Assembly (NCBI GenBank): GCA_013150955.1
Contig: JAADJD010000059.1
Location: 46,857 to 110,856, forward strand
DNA from: Calditrichota bacterium
GTDB taxonomy: Bacteria > Calditrichota > Calditrichia > RBG-13-44-9 > J042
Direction of reading: 5' to 3'
Length of the DNA stretch: 64,000 bases
The notes under the pieces are model-generated. The model had not been told where the DNA came from, did not search any database, and worked only from the letters and a program-made list of their open reading frames with translations. The position numbers and the translations under genes are program-made. Below, in pieces: positions 27,149 to 36,110 of this stretch (positions are counted from its first letter, which is position 1; every line of letters begins with the position of its first letter).

Positions 27149-30124
27149 ATGAAACGATCGATCTTTCGGCGCGGCGCGGGATTCCTGCTGGCCAGCTTTC
27201 TCATCCTGCAACCGTTCTTAACGGCGAGTGTTCCGGATACCATTCGGGTGCTGGCGATTCGGGTGGAATTTCAGGAAGATACCGATGAAACCACCACAGG
27301 CAACGGCAAATTCGATTTAAGTCAATCGGACGATCCGTTTCAGATTGATCCCCCACCGCACAACCGACTGTATTTTGAGGATCACCTGCTGTTCCTGAAA
27401 AATTATTACTGGAAGGTCAGCCGCGGGCGTTTGCTGGTGCTGGGAGAGGTCTTTCCGCGGGAGATTGATGCGGCCTATCAATTGCCGCAAAAAATGGCGG
27501 CTTATAATCCCAACACCACTCCCGATGAGATCAATCGCGGTCTGGCAAATTTGTTCCGGGATGCGCTACTGGCCGCGGCAGAGGATCCAGAAATCGATTT
27601 CCGCCGTTACCAGAGCGTGATTGTGTTCCACGCCGGTGTGGGCAAGGATGTGGATCTGGGCTTCGATGCTACCCCCCAGGATATCCCTTCACTTTTCATT
27701 ACCCGGCAGTTTCTGCAGCAGTACCTGGAAGCGGATGGGGTGCCGGTGAAAGACGGTGTGGTGATTTACGATGGCATCATCCTGCCGGAAACCGAAAGCC
27801 AGGATGGCTACCAGCTGGCGTTGAATGGCATTCTGGTGGCCAATTTTGCCTCCCAGCTGGGCTGGCTGGATTTGTTTAATCCCAAAACTCACCGCAGTGG
27901 CATCGGGCGTTTTGGGCTTATGGATGCCGGCCTGTTCAATGGGGATGGCCTGTTACCGGCACTGCCTTCTGCGTGGACGCGCATTCAGGCGGGATGGGAA
28001 ACCGCCTACACCGTCTACCATGCCCAGGATGAAGAACTTCAGCTGCACTGGGTGCTCTCCAATCGCGAGCCGCGGGTGTATCGATTCCCCATCAACGAGA
28101 GGGAATATTTTCTGGTGGAGAATCGGTACGCCGGGGAAATGAATCTGGACAGTCTCCAATACGTGATGGCTCAATCGCGGGAAAGTCTACCCAATATGAA
28201 GGAAGTGCTGTTGACCTACTTTCCGGATGCAGTGACGTTTAGCGTGCGGGGGGTGTTGATCGATGTGGACAATCCGGATCGCGGTTTGCCGGGCAGCGGC
28301 ATTTTAATCTGGCACATTGATGAAAACGTCATTGCAGCCAAGCGGGCAGAAAATCGGATCAATGATGATGATCGGCATCGCGGGGTGGATTTGGAAGAGG
28401 CGGATGGTTCCCAGGACATTGGGCAGGTGTTCGATTTTTTTAGTGCTGGCGCCGGTTCGGAGATTGGCACGGTGCTGGATCTCTGGTACGAGGGCAATCC
28501 CGCCCCGGTGTTTAAAAACGAATTTTCTCCGAATACCTTTCCCAACAGTCGCAGTTATTACAATCGTGCCAACAGTCACATCAAACTGTCACACTTTTCG
28601 CGTCCCGATTCGGTCATGACCTTTCGGGCCCGGCTGGACATCTACCAATCCCGTTTCCCGCTGCAGCTGGATGGTCAGCTGCTGGGGCGGCCTCTATCGA
28701 TAAAGATGGCCGATATCACCGATGCGCCCGGAGAGGAAATTTTGATTCTGACGGATCGCAACCGGCTGGTGTTGCTGGAAAATCCCGAAGACGCTACCCA
28801 TCCCCTGCAACCGATTGTTTACGAATCCAGTGGAGAAGTGATCTCACCCCCGGCGGTGATGACCGCACCGGATGGTCAGCGGATTGTGGTGCTGGCCCTG
28901 CGGGAAGGCCGCATCCTGCTGTTGCGGGTGGTAAACGGCTTGCTTCAGCTCCAGACCGGGGTGTCGATCGGGGATTCGGTTTGGACATTTCCGGTGGTGG
29001 ATGACCGTTTTGACCGGAATGGGGATGCACGGGTTGATCGCATTTTTGTGGGAACCGCCTCCGGGCGAATCTGGAAGATCCAGGCAGATGGGCAAACGCA
29101 GGCCATCTTCGATATTGGCGAGCCGGTGGTTCATCTGTTAATCAGCGATGAGAATCGCCTGTGGGCGGTTGGCAGAACGGGGCGGGTCTACCTGAATGGC
29201 GAGGAAGCGTTTTCCCTTCCCGCGAATGCCCATCTTCCTGCAGGCAATGTCCCCCTGGCCGCCACTGCTGATGGTCAGTTCATCCTGCTGGAACAGCCCG
29301 ATGAAAAGGCGGCCATCGAAACGGTTTACCCGGTTTTTTCTCCACCCAGCCAGTTTTACGATGAAAATTATCAGCTGCACTTTGCCCTGGGGAGCGACAA
29401 TCGCCTGCTGGCGGTTTCCGGGAATCTGGCCATGAAAACCAACTTTCCGGTAACCCTGTACCGTCCGTATAAACCTGCCCCGTTGCGGTTTCAGCCATTA
29501 ATTGGGGTTTTATCCGCGGAGGATGGGCCGGGGATTGTGGTTGTGGATGAAGCAGGGGTGCTGGATGCCTTCGATTTTCAGGGAGAACGGCTGGCGGCTT
29601 TTCCCCTGTCGGTGGGTGATTCCATTGCCACCACGCCGGCGCTGGGAGATTTCGATGGGGATGGCGATGTGGAGCTGGTGGCCATCACCCGAAACGCCCG
29701 CGTTTATGCCTGGGATTTGACCGGAGCGGTGGATCCCGAAAGCCGGGGAACGTACTGGATGCAGGAATATGCCAACCCGTATAATCAGAATCGGCTGGAA
29801 CCGGTCACCGTTAATCAGGTGGCGGTGGTGCGGGATGTGGAGTTGTTGCCAGCCGAACGGGCCTATTGCTGGCCCAATCCCAATCAGGAGGATTTCACCA
29901 TTATTCGCTACTGGCTGGCCGAGCCGGCCACTGTTTCCATCCGGGTGTATGATCTGGCAGGTGAACTGGTGGATGCATTTACCGGCCCCGGAAATGGGGG
30001 AGTGGATAATGAAGTCCGCTGGGATCTTGCAGACATTCAAAGTGGGGTGTACTTTGCCCGTATTCAGGCAAAATCGGCCCGGCGGGAAGCGGTTCAGATT
30101 ATTAAAATTGCCGTGGTAAAATGA
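27149..30124 (+). CDS. T9SS-exported M6-like protein with a degraded catalytic site
   Basis: The 991-residue exported protein has an N-terminal signal peptide, then an M6 (immune inhibitor A-like) protease fold. The M6 surroundings are kept (QLGWLDLFNPKTHRSGIGRFGLMDAG, residues ~236-261), but the HExxH zinc site is replaced: ANFAS at 231-235. Residues ~510-880 look like FG-GAP/propeller repeats (ALGDFDGDGDVELVAI and similar). The last ~85 residues are a type A T9SS sorting domain (YCWPNPNQ, SIRVYDLAGELV, GVYFARI, KIAVVK). It is thus probably a surface-anchored non-enzymatic binding or scaffold protein. It follows porV directly. Confidence 0.8.
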   Translation: MKRSIFRRGAGFLLASFLILQPFLTASVPDTIRVLAIRVEFQEDTDETTTGNGKFDLSQSDDPFQIDPPPHNRLYFEDHLLFLKNYYWKVSRGRLLVLGEVFPREIDAAYQLPQKMAAYNPNTTPDEINRGLANLFRDALLAAAEDPEIDFRRYQSVIVFHAGVGKDVDLGFDATPQDIPSLFITRQFLQQYLEADGVPVKDGVVIYDGIILPETESQDGYQLALNGILVANFASQLGWLDLFNPKTHRSGIGRFGLMDAGLFNGDGLLPALPSAWTRIQAGWETAYTVYHAQDEELQLHWVLSNREPRVYRFPINEREYFLVENRYAGEMNLDSLQYVMAQSRESLPNMKEVLLTYFPDAVTFSVRGVLIDVDNPDRGLPGSGILIWHIDENVIAAKRAENRINDDDRHRGVDLEEADGSQDIGQVFDFFSAGAGSEIGTVLDLWYEGNPAPVFKNEFSPNTFPNSRSYYNRANSHIKLSHFSRPDSVMTFRARLDIYQSRFPLQLDGQLLGRPLSIKMADITDAPGEEILILTDRNRLVLLENPEDATHPLQPIVYESSGEVISPPAVMTAPDGQRIVVLALREGRILLLRVVNGLLQLQTGVSIGDSVWTFPVVDDRFDRNGDARVDRIFVGTASGRIWKIQADGQTQAIFDIGEPVVHLLISDENRLWAVGRTGRVYLNGEEAFSLPANAHLPAGNVPLAATADGQFILLEQPDEKAAIETVYPVFSPPSQFYDENYQLHFALGSDNRLLAVSGNLAMKTNFPVTLYRPYKPAPLRFQPLIGVLSAEDGPGIVVVDEAGVLDAFDFQGERLAAFPLSVGDSIATTPALGDFDGDGDVELVAITRNARVYAWDLTGAVDPESRGTYWMQEYANPYNQNRLEPVTVNQVAVVRDVELLPAERAYCWPNPNQEDFTIIRYWLAEPATVSIRVYDLAGELVDAFTGPGNGGVDNEVRWDLADIQSGVYFARIQAKSARREAVQIIKIAVVK

Positions 30125-30141
30125 TGGGTGTGGGATAACGC

Positions 30142-33100
30142 ATGTTGATGCATGAAAAAATATGGTGCAGCACAAAGCCTCTGTGGCGGATGGCGAAGCG
30201 GAAAGGGCAAACTTTTTCCAGCTGGGTTCGAATCCTTTTGCTGGCTATCGGGGTGGCGGGATGGTGGTTTCCGACTCCGGGCACGGCTCAACCGGGGCAG
30301 AGCAATCATCCCGAACTGCGCTGGCAAACCATCGAAACCGAACATTTTCTGATTCATTACCACCAGGGAACCGAGCGCACAGCAAACGTCGTGGCCCGGA
30401 TTGCCGAGGAGGTCTACCCCCACATCACCGGTTTGTATCAGTATGAACCGCCGAAGAAGGTTCACATCATTATTCGGGATACGGACGATTATTCCAATGG
30501 CGGTGCCTACTTTTTTGACAACAAAATCGAGATCTGGGCGGAGAATCTGGACTACGTTTTGCGCGGTACCCACAACTGGCTGCGGGATGTGGTGACCCAT
30601 GAATTCACTCACATCGTTTCCATCCAGAAATCATTGCGATTTAGCCGGAAGATTCCGGCGGGCTGGTTTCAGGTGTTTGGTTACGAAGAAGTCCGCCGGC
30701 CGGATGTGGTGCGCGGTTTTCCTGATGTGCTGGTTTCGTATCCCATTTCCGGGGTGAACATTCCCGGTTGGTTTGCCGAGGGCGTGGCCCAGTTTCAGTC
30801 GCCCTCCCGACGGTACGATTATCGGGATTCCCACCGGGAGATGATTTTACGGGATCGGGTCATGACCGGCAAGCTGCTGGATCTGAAGCAAATGAGCGTG
30901 TTTGGAAAAAACAGTGTGGGGAACGAATCGGTTTACAATCAGGGGTTTGCGTTTGTCGAATTTTTAACGGCGCAATTTGGGGACAGCATTGTGAAGGACA
31001 TTGCGCGGCTGGCCTCCAATCCCTTCTCTTTGAAATTTAATCAGGCGCTGGAGAAGGCCACCGGCGTGCCGGCCGATCAATTGTGGGCCACCTGGAAAAC
31101 GTATCTGGAAAACACCTATCGGACGCGACTGGCCACCATCCTGCAACATCCAGTGGTGGGTGAGCCGGTGGACACCCTGGGGATTGGGAATCTGTACCCC
31201 CGCGTCTCACCGGATGGGCGCTACCTGGCCTATGTGGCCACGGGGAAGTCGGATTATCTTTCCCTGAACCATCTGGTCATTCTGGATTTGAAAACGGGTA
31301 AGAAAAAACGGGTGAGCAGCCGGATCACTTCCTCGCTCAGCTGGTCGCCAGATGGCCGCTATCTGGTCTATTCCCGCAAAGTGAAGGTACAGCCCAATGG
31401 CAGCCGATTTAACGATCTGTACGTTTACGATGTGCAAAACGATCGGGAAATTCAGATCACCGATGCCTTACGGGCGCGCAATCCGGACTGGTCTCATGAC
31501 GGGCGCCGGCTGGTGTTCGTGGTGGGTGCAGATGGTCTGGCCAATTTGTACACGCTGGAGTGGGAACGCCTGGAGTCCCTATTACAGGAAAAATCCTGGA
31601 AAACCCTGTATTATCATCTGACGGAACACCGGGTGGTGGAAGCCCTGCCAGAAGACGCCGGAAAAGACTGGCAACTGAATTACCGAAAGGCTCGAATCCG
31701 TGGGGGGCAATTGCGGCAGATTACGCGCTGGATGAATGGGCGCCAGTTCTATCATCCCCGCTGGTCGCCGGACGATCGGTATATTTTTGTGGATACGTCC
31801 ATCGGGTTTGGACGGGACATTGTCCGCGTCGATCCTCAGACGGGAGAGATGACTCCGGTTTTAAACAGCGTCTGCGATGAGCGGTATCCCACATTCCACC
31901 CCGGTACCGGAGAATTGTTTTACGCCTGCGACGAAACAGGCATTTTCAACATCTATTCGCTGGATTTGAACACCGGCGAAAAACATGCCCATACCAACGT
32001 GGTCGGTGGGGCATTTATGCCGACGATTTCTCCCGAGGGAGACATGTATTATTCCCTGTATCGGCATCAGGGATACAAGATTTTTCAGGTGCCCCAGGTG
32101 AATGCTGTCCCCATGGAATATCTGACCTATGATGCCGATTATGAAAGCAAAATTCCCCGATTGCAGGTGGATGATCGACTCACCAACGCGTTGCCGGCAT
32201 CTACTTATCGACGCCAGTTTCCCGGGTTCTTCATGCCTCGCCTTTTCTTCGATTACGGTACCTTCAAACCCGGGTTTTACTTCGTCACCGATGACATTTT
32301 AAGCAAGCTGTCCTTTCTGGGTGGTGCGGCGGTCAACCGCTACTGGGAATACGACATTTACGCCTTCTTCGATTTAAAGTTGTGGAAGCCTACCGTGTCT
32401 GTGGGCGTGTATAACATCACCCGCAAAATCCAGGACAAATTTAGCGATCCCTTTTATGTGACCGGAGATTCCATTGAAATCAAATTCGATTTGCTGGAAG
32501 CGGAGTTCACGGTTCGGCATCATTTGTGGAACAAAGTGGACTGGCGGCTCAGCTACATCTTTCGGCAATACAAGGCGCGGATCGGAACCTTTGCGGTAAA
32601 GGAACTGGCAACCAATCGGGTGTTTGTGGTACCGCCCGTTCGTTACACCTATTTGAAAGGCCACATCATCAGCCTGTGGCTGCGTTATAAACGCCTGCCG
32701 TTGAATCTGGAAAGCGATATCAATCCCGTGAAGGGACGCTACATTACCCTGCGCATCAATCGGGAATGGAATCGATTTCTGGAAGATTTTGCCACCGATC
32801 GTGCGGTGGGGCTGGAAATTTTTAAGCCGGTAAATTTCACCCGTTTTGAATTGGATTGGGAAGAGTATCTTCCGGTGCCGTTTTTAAAATACCACACCCT
32901 GGATTTACGCATGCAACTGGGCTATATTGACCGTCCAGTAGATAGTTTCTTTTATTTCTTCGCCGGTGGATTGGTGGGCTTAAAGGGCTATCCCTATTAT
33001 TCCATTGAAGGGCGAACCATGGTCATCGGCACCGCCATTTACCGATTCCCCATTTCCCGTCAGATGAATCTGGAAATTGGACAGGTGCATTTTAACAAAC

Positions 33101-33375
33101 TGTATCTGGGTGCCCTGTTTCAGTATGGCAACGCCTGGACGGGGCGATCCATCCCCTGGAAGGATTTTCGTTCCAACGTGGGCATTCAATTGCGGCTGGA
33201 TGCCTTTTCCTGGTACCTGTTCCCCACGCGGGTATTCTTCGAGGCGGTTTATCCGCTTCAGGAGCATGAGTATCGTGGGGTACGTTATCCCCGCAAATGG
33301 AAATATTATCTGGGTGTGTTATTTGATTTCGATTTACGGTTCGATAGAAAGGGGTTTATGCCATGGGTAAGATGA
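30142..33375 (+). CDS. Exported fusion: gluzincin peptidase, TolB-like propeller and outer-membrane barrel
   Basis: Read from 30142 the protein has 1077 residues; ATG 30190 gives a better signal peptide and may be the true start. Domains: a zinc peptidase of the MA clan (THEFTH, HExxH at 153-157, downstream Glu in WFAEG), then a WD40-like/TolB propeller (~350-690, YPRVSPDGRYLAYVA, SLSWSPDGRYLVYS and similar). The C-terminal ~380 residues are beta-rich and include an Omp85-like loop (LKGYPYYSIEG, YRFPIS). A paralogue lies at 59283-62354. Predicted location: outer membrane with periplasmic domains. Substrate unknown. Confidence 0.78.
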   Translation: MLMHEKIWCSTKPLWRMAKRKGQTFSSWVRILLLAIGVAGWWFPTPGTAQPGQSNHPELRWQTIETEHFLIHYHQGTERTANVVARIAEEVYPHITGLYQYEPPKKVHIIIRDTDDYSNGGAYFFDNKIEIWAENLDYVLRGTHNWLRDVVTHEFTHIVSIQKSLRFSRKIPAGWFQVFGYEEVRRPDVVRGFPDVLVSYPISGVNIPGWFAEGVAQFQSPSRRYDYRDSHREMILRDRVMTGKLLDLKQMSVFGKNSVGNESVYNQGFAFVEFLTAQFGDSIVKDIARLASNPFSLKFNQALEKATGVPADQLWATWKTYLENTYRTRLATILQHPVVGEPVDTLGIGNLYPRVSPDGRYLAYVATGKSDYLSLNHLVILDLKTGKKKRVSSRITSSLSWSPDGRYLVYSRKVKVQPNGSRFNDLYVYDVQNDREIQITDALRARNPDWSHDGRRLVFVVGADGLANLYTLEWERLESLLQEKSWKTLYYHLTEHRVVEALPEDAGKDWQLNYRKARIRGGQLRQITRWMNGRQFYHPRWSPDDRYIFVDTSIGFGRDIVRVDPQTGEMTPVLNSVCDERYPTFHPGTGELFYACDETGIFNIYSLDLNTGEKHAHTNVVGGAFMPTISPEGDMYYSLYRHQGYKIFQVPQVNAVPMEYLTYDADYESKIPRLQVDDRLTNALPASTYRRQFPGFFMPRLFFDYGTFKPGFYFVTDDILSKLSFLGGAAVNRYWEYDIYAFFDLKLWKPTVSVGVYNITRKIQDKFSDPFYVTGDSIEIKFDLLEAEFTVRHHLWNKVDWRLSYIFRQYKARIGTFAVKELATNRVFVVPPVRYTYLKGHIISLWLRYKRLPLNLESDINPVKGRYITLRINREWNRFLEDFATDRAVGLEIFKPVNFTRFELDWEEYLPVPFLKYHTLDLRMQLGYIDRPVDSFFYFFAGGLVGLKGYPYYSIEGRTMVIGTAIYRFPISRQMNLEIGQVHFNKLYLGALFQYGNAWTGRSIPWKDFRSNVGIQLRLDAFSWYLFPTRVFFEAVYPLQEHEYRGVRYPRKWKYYLGVLFDFDLRFDRKGFMPWVR

Positions 33376-34268
33376 GCGTCATTATTTTATTTGCCGGGTG
33401 GTTGGCCACGCTACAGGCGTCCCGCCCCCTGCCCGTAGCCGATCAGGTGTTGTTACACCGCTACACCATTCTGAGCCAGGTGAAGGCCAATGTCCAGCAG
33501 GAACTGGAGCAGCGGGAATCTGCGGATGGAAAGAAGAAATCAATACCTCGCGCGGTGATGCTGTCTGCCGTGTTACCGGGTGCGGGTCAGTTTTATGCGG
33601 GCTCCTATGTTAAATCCATTCTCTTCCTGACGGTGGAAGTGGCTGCCTGGGTCATCAACGTGCGGTACAATCGCCTGGGAGATAAAAAAGATGCCGAGTT
33701 CCGGGCGTTTGCGGATAAGTACTGGGATGAAAGGCGGTATTGGTCATATCTATATTATCGATTACTGGAAGATGGTGTAGAATTACCATTTAGTTTTGAA
33801 AGGAAACTTGAGAATAAGGAGAAATATTGGTATTTGATTGTTGAAGAACAATATCCAGAAGCCAGGCGATTGTTGCGGGATTACGAAAACGTATTACCAG
33901 GTTTTACCCATCGTTTACCAGAAAAAAGTGAAGATCCCCAGCAGTATTACGAAATGATTGGAAAATATCCGGGACAGTTTGGCAACGCCTGGGCGGATGC
34001 CAGTTTTCTTGTAGAATACAGCGGCTACGAGGGGCGAGTCACACCGTTGAATGAGAAATACGTGCAGATGCGCAACGAAAGCAACCGCTACTTCGATATT
34101 GCCGGCTACGGGGCCATGGTGGCGCTGGTGAATCATGTAATTTCCGCCATCGATGCGGGATTTACCACCCGGAACCTGAACCGAAAACAGCAGGTGAAGC
34201 TCAGTTACAAAAATATTTATTATCCCGGCGAATACGTTAACATGCTGGGACTGCAGATGGAGTTTTGA
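33363..34268 (+). CDS. Envelope protein with LPGAG motif (paralogue 1)
   Basis: The 301-residue protein has an N-terminal signal (MSVIILFAGWLATLQASRP), then a hydrophobic hairpin region AVMLSAVLPGAGQFYAGSY...ILFLTVEVAAWVINV. This resembles the DUF5683-like LPGAGQ(F/Y)Y family. A charged Tyr-rich central stretch and a C-terminal amphipathic part (VNMLGLQMEF) follow. Start 33363 has AAGGGG upstream and overlaps the previous gene by 13 bases. Bases ~33730-33930 are markedly AT-richer, with different codon use from the flanks. Function unknown. The following gene is a divergent paralogue. Confidence 0.75.
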   Translation: MGKMSVIILFAGWLATLQASRPLPVADQVLLHRYTILSQVKANVQQELEQRESADGKKKSIPRAVMLSAVLPGAGQFYAGSYVKSILFLTVEVAAWVINVRYNRLGDKKDAEFRAFADKYWDERRYWSYLYYRLLEDGVELPFSFERKLENKEKYWYLIVEEQYPEARRLLRDYENVLPGFTHRLPEKSEDPQQYYEMIGKYPGQFGNAWADASFLVEYSGYEGRVTPLNEKYVQMRNESNRYFDIAGYGAMVALVNHVISAIDAGFTTRNLNRKQQVKLSYKNIYYPGEYVNMLGLQMEF

Positions 34269-34333
34269 TCTTTCAAGATTGTTGTGTGAATCACGAATCG
34301 TGGAAAAACAGGATGATTAAGTTAGAAGGTCGC

Positions 34334-35089
34334 ATGCAAAGGATCGGGCGGTTAAAGTGGATGCTGTTAGGCGGATGGCTGCTGGTGCTGTGGATGGGAC
34401 ATCTCCAGCCGGCACCCGCTGCGGGTGGCTCTCTTAAAAATGCCCAATCGGCGTTTACTTTCCACGCGGTTTCCCTCGATGAAACCGGGGAAGCAATGAC
34501 TCCGCAGCGGAGCGGTGCCCGTGCCATCCTTTTGTCGCTCATTTTGCCCGGTGCCGGAGAGTGGTCGCTGGGACACCGGCGGATGGCCAAAATCTTTCTG
34601 GGCGCAGAAGTGGCCCTCTGGGCGGGTTATTTTGGCAGTCTGGCCTATGCCGAGGTCTTGCGGCGGGATTATCAGACCTTTGCGGCCCTGCACGCCGGGG
34701 TGAATCCCGCTGGAAAGGATGATCAATACTGGATAGACATCGGCAATGCCAATAATATTTACGATTTCAATGAAAAACGACTGGTGCAACGCAACCTGGA
34801 TGCCGTTTATATGAATACCCGGGAGTACTACTGGCAGTGGGATGCTGAGGAGAATCGGTACCGCTATGTGGACTTGCGGCTCAAACAGCATCGCTGGAAA
34901 CGCAGGGCAACGTTTGTAATCGGGGGAATGATTTTAAATCGGATTTTAAGTACGGTGGATGTGATCCGAATTATTCGGAAAGAGAAGAAAGAAAGGGAAA
35001 CCGGACGCCGGGCCATGTTGTTTAGCAGTTACTTCTGGCACCCGGCCCGTGGAGATGTCGTTCAACTACATTTTACATGGACGTTTTGA
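34334..35089 (+). CDS. Envelope protein with LPGAG motif (paralogue 2)
   Basis: From ATG 34334 (GAAGG upstream) the protein is 251 residues with a good signal peptide (RLKWMLLGGWLLVLWM..., APAAGG). ATG 34313 and a TTG at 34265 are alternative in-frame starts. It repeats the organisation of the upstream gene: AILLSLILPGAGEWSLGHRRMAKIFLGAEVALWAGY, a Tyr/Asn-rich soluble stretch with YWIDIGN, then a second hydrophobic segment with MILNRILSTVDVIRI. It ends with a short barrel-like strand. Function unknown; its place suggests an envelope role. Confidence 0.72.
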   Translation: MQRIGRLKWMLLGGWLLVLWMGHLQPAPAAGGSLKNAQSAFTFHAVSLDETGEAMTPQRSGARAILLSLILPGAGEWSLGHRRMAKIFLGAEVALWAGYFGSLAYAEVLRRDYQTFAALHAGVNPAGKDDQYWIDIGNANNIYDFNEKRLVQRNLDAVYMNTREYYWQWDAEENRYRYVDLRLKQHRWKRRATFVIGGMILNRILSTVDVIRIIRKEKKERETGRRAMLFSSYFWHPARGDVVQLHFTWTF

Positions 35090-35090
35090 T

Positions 35091-35966
35091 ATGGAACGGG
35101 TATATATCACCGGTGCATCGGGATTTCTTGGACGCTATTTATTAAAATATGCGCCAAAGCCCTATCGGGTGCTGGGGCAGTATCGGCAACATCCGGTGCG
35201 GGCATTTCAGGGGCATGTGCAGGTGGTGCAACAGGATTTACTGGCCAATGACTGGAAACCGCTGTATAACTTTGCCCCTCAGGCCATGATTCACACGGCA
35301 GCGCAGGCCTCCATCGATGCCTGTCAGTTGCATCCAGACGATGCCTGGGAGATCAACTATCGCACCACCTGCAAACTGGTTGATGTGGCCAGAGAGCTCA
35401 ATGCCCGCTTTATTTTTCTGTCCTCAGATGTCATTTTTGATGGGCAGAAAGGCGATTATCAGGAAGAGGATCCACCCGTGCCCCTGAACGTTTATGCCGA
35501 AACGAAAGTAGCGGCGGAACAGTACATCCTGGAACATCATCCCGATGCGGTGGTTGTCCGCCCGGCCCTGTTTTATGGCCAGTCGCTGAATGGTCGACCT
35601 TCCTTTACCGAAGTGATGTACAAAAACCTGAAGGCCGGGAAGTCGGTGTATCTGTTTACCGATCAGTATCGCACCCCCGTGCTGGTGAACAACCTGGCCA
35701 CGGCGCTGTGGGAACTGGTGGAATCGGACTATCAGGGAATTTTACACATCGGAGGCAGCCAGAAGGTCTCCCGCTATGAGATGGGATTGATTCTCTGTGA
35801 GGTGTTTAATTTGCCGCGGGATTTGATTATCCCCATCCCTTCCGATCAGGCCAATCAGGCCGCCCCCCGTCCGCGGGATTGTTCTTTAAACATCGGTCGG
35901 GCGCGCTCGGTGCTGAAAACCCGATTGCTGGATGTGCGTTCGGGATTAAATCTGGCGTTTCATTAA
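35091..35966 (+). CDS. NAD(P)-dependent sugar epimerase/reductase (RmlD-like SDR)
   Basis: From ATG 35091, one base after the previous stop, the protein has 291 residues. An extended short-chain dehydrogenase Rossmann fold is clear: ITGASGFLGRYLL at the N-terminus, TAAQASIDACQLHPDDAWEINY, and the catalytic YxxxK in NVYAETKVAAEQY. LHIGGSQKVSRYEMG near the C-terminus fits RmlD/dTDP-4-dehydrorhamnose reductase-like enzymes. No other rml genes are adjacent, so the sugar substrate is not known. Confidence 0.85.
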   Translation: MERVYITGASGFLGRYLLKYAPKPYRVLGQYRQHPVRAFQGHVQVVQQDLLANDWKPLYNFAPQAMIHTAAQASIDACQLHPDDAWEINYRTTCKLVDVARELNARFIFLSSDVIFDGQKGDYQEEDPPVPLNVYAETKVAAEQYILEHHPDAVVVRPALFYGQSLNGRPSFTEVMYKNLKAGKSVYLFTDQYRTPVLVNNLATALWELVESDYQGILHIGGSQKVSRYEMGLILCEVFNLPRDLIIPIPSDQANQAAPRPRDCSLNIGRARSVLKTRLLDVRSGLNLAFH

Positions 35967-35985
35967 GGGCTGCACCTGGTCGCTG

Positions 35986-36107
35986 TTTAAACCGGATTAT
36001 GCATTAGACCACGAATTGTACGAATTAACACAATTAAAAATAATCAAATACATTGGATCAGATCTGGATGAAAATTCGTTTCGAGGTTTAATGCATTATT
36101 TGGGATT
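35986..36107. repeat. Dispersed inverted-repeat element, copy 6 (internally deleted)
   Basis: The copy reads from ACCGGATTATGCATTAGACC to GGTTTAATGCATTATTTGGG. Compared with copy 5 it lacks about 45 internal bases. It directly precedes the first hairpin of the GC-rich array. Confidence 0.85.
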
Positions 36108-36110
36108 ATT

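Noticed and set aside
30215-30240. GGTTCGAATCC, a tRNA T-arm-like string
   Set aside because: It lies in the signal-peptide region of a coding gene, and no acceptor or anticodon arms can be formed around it.
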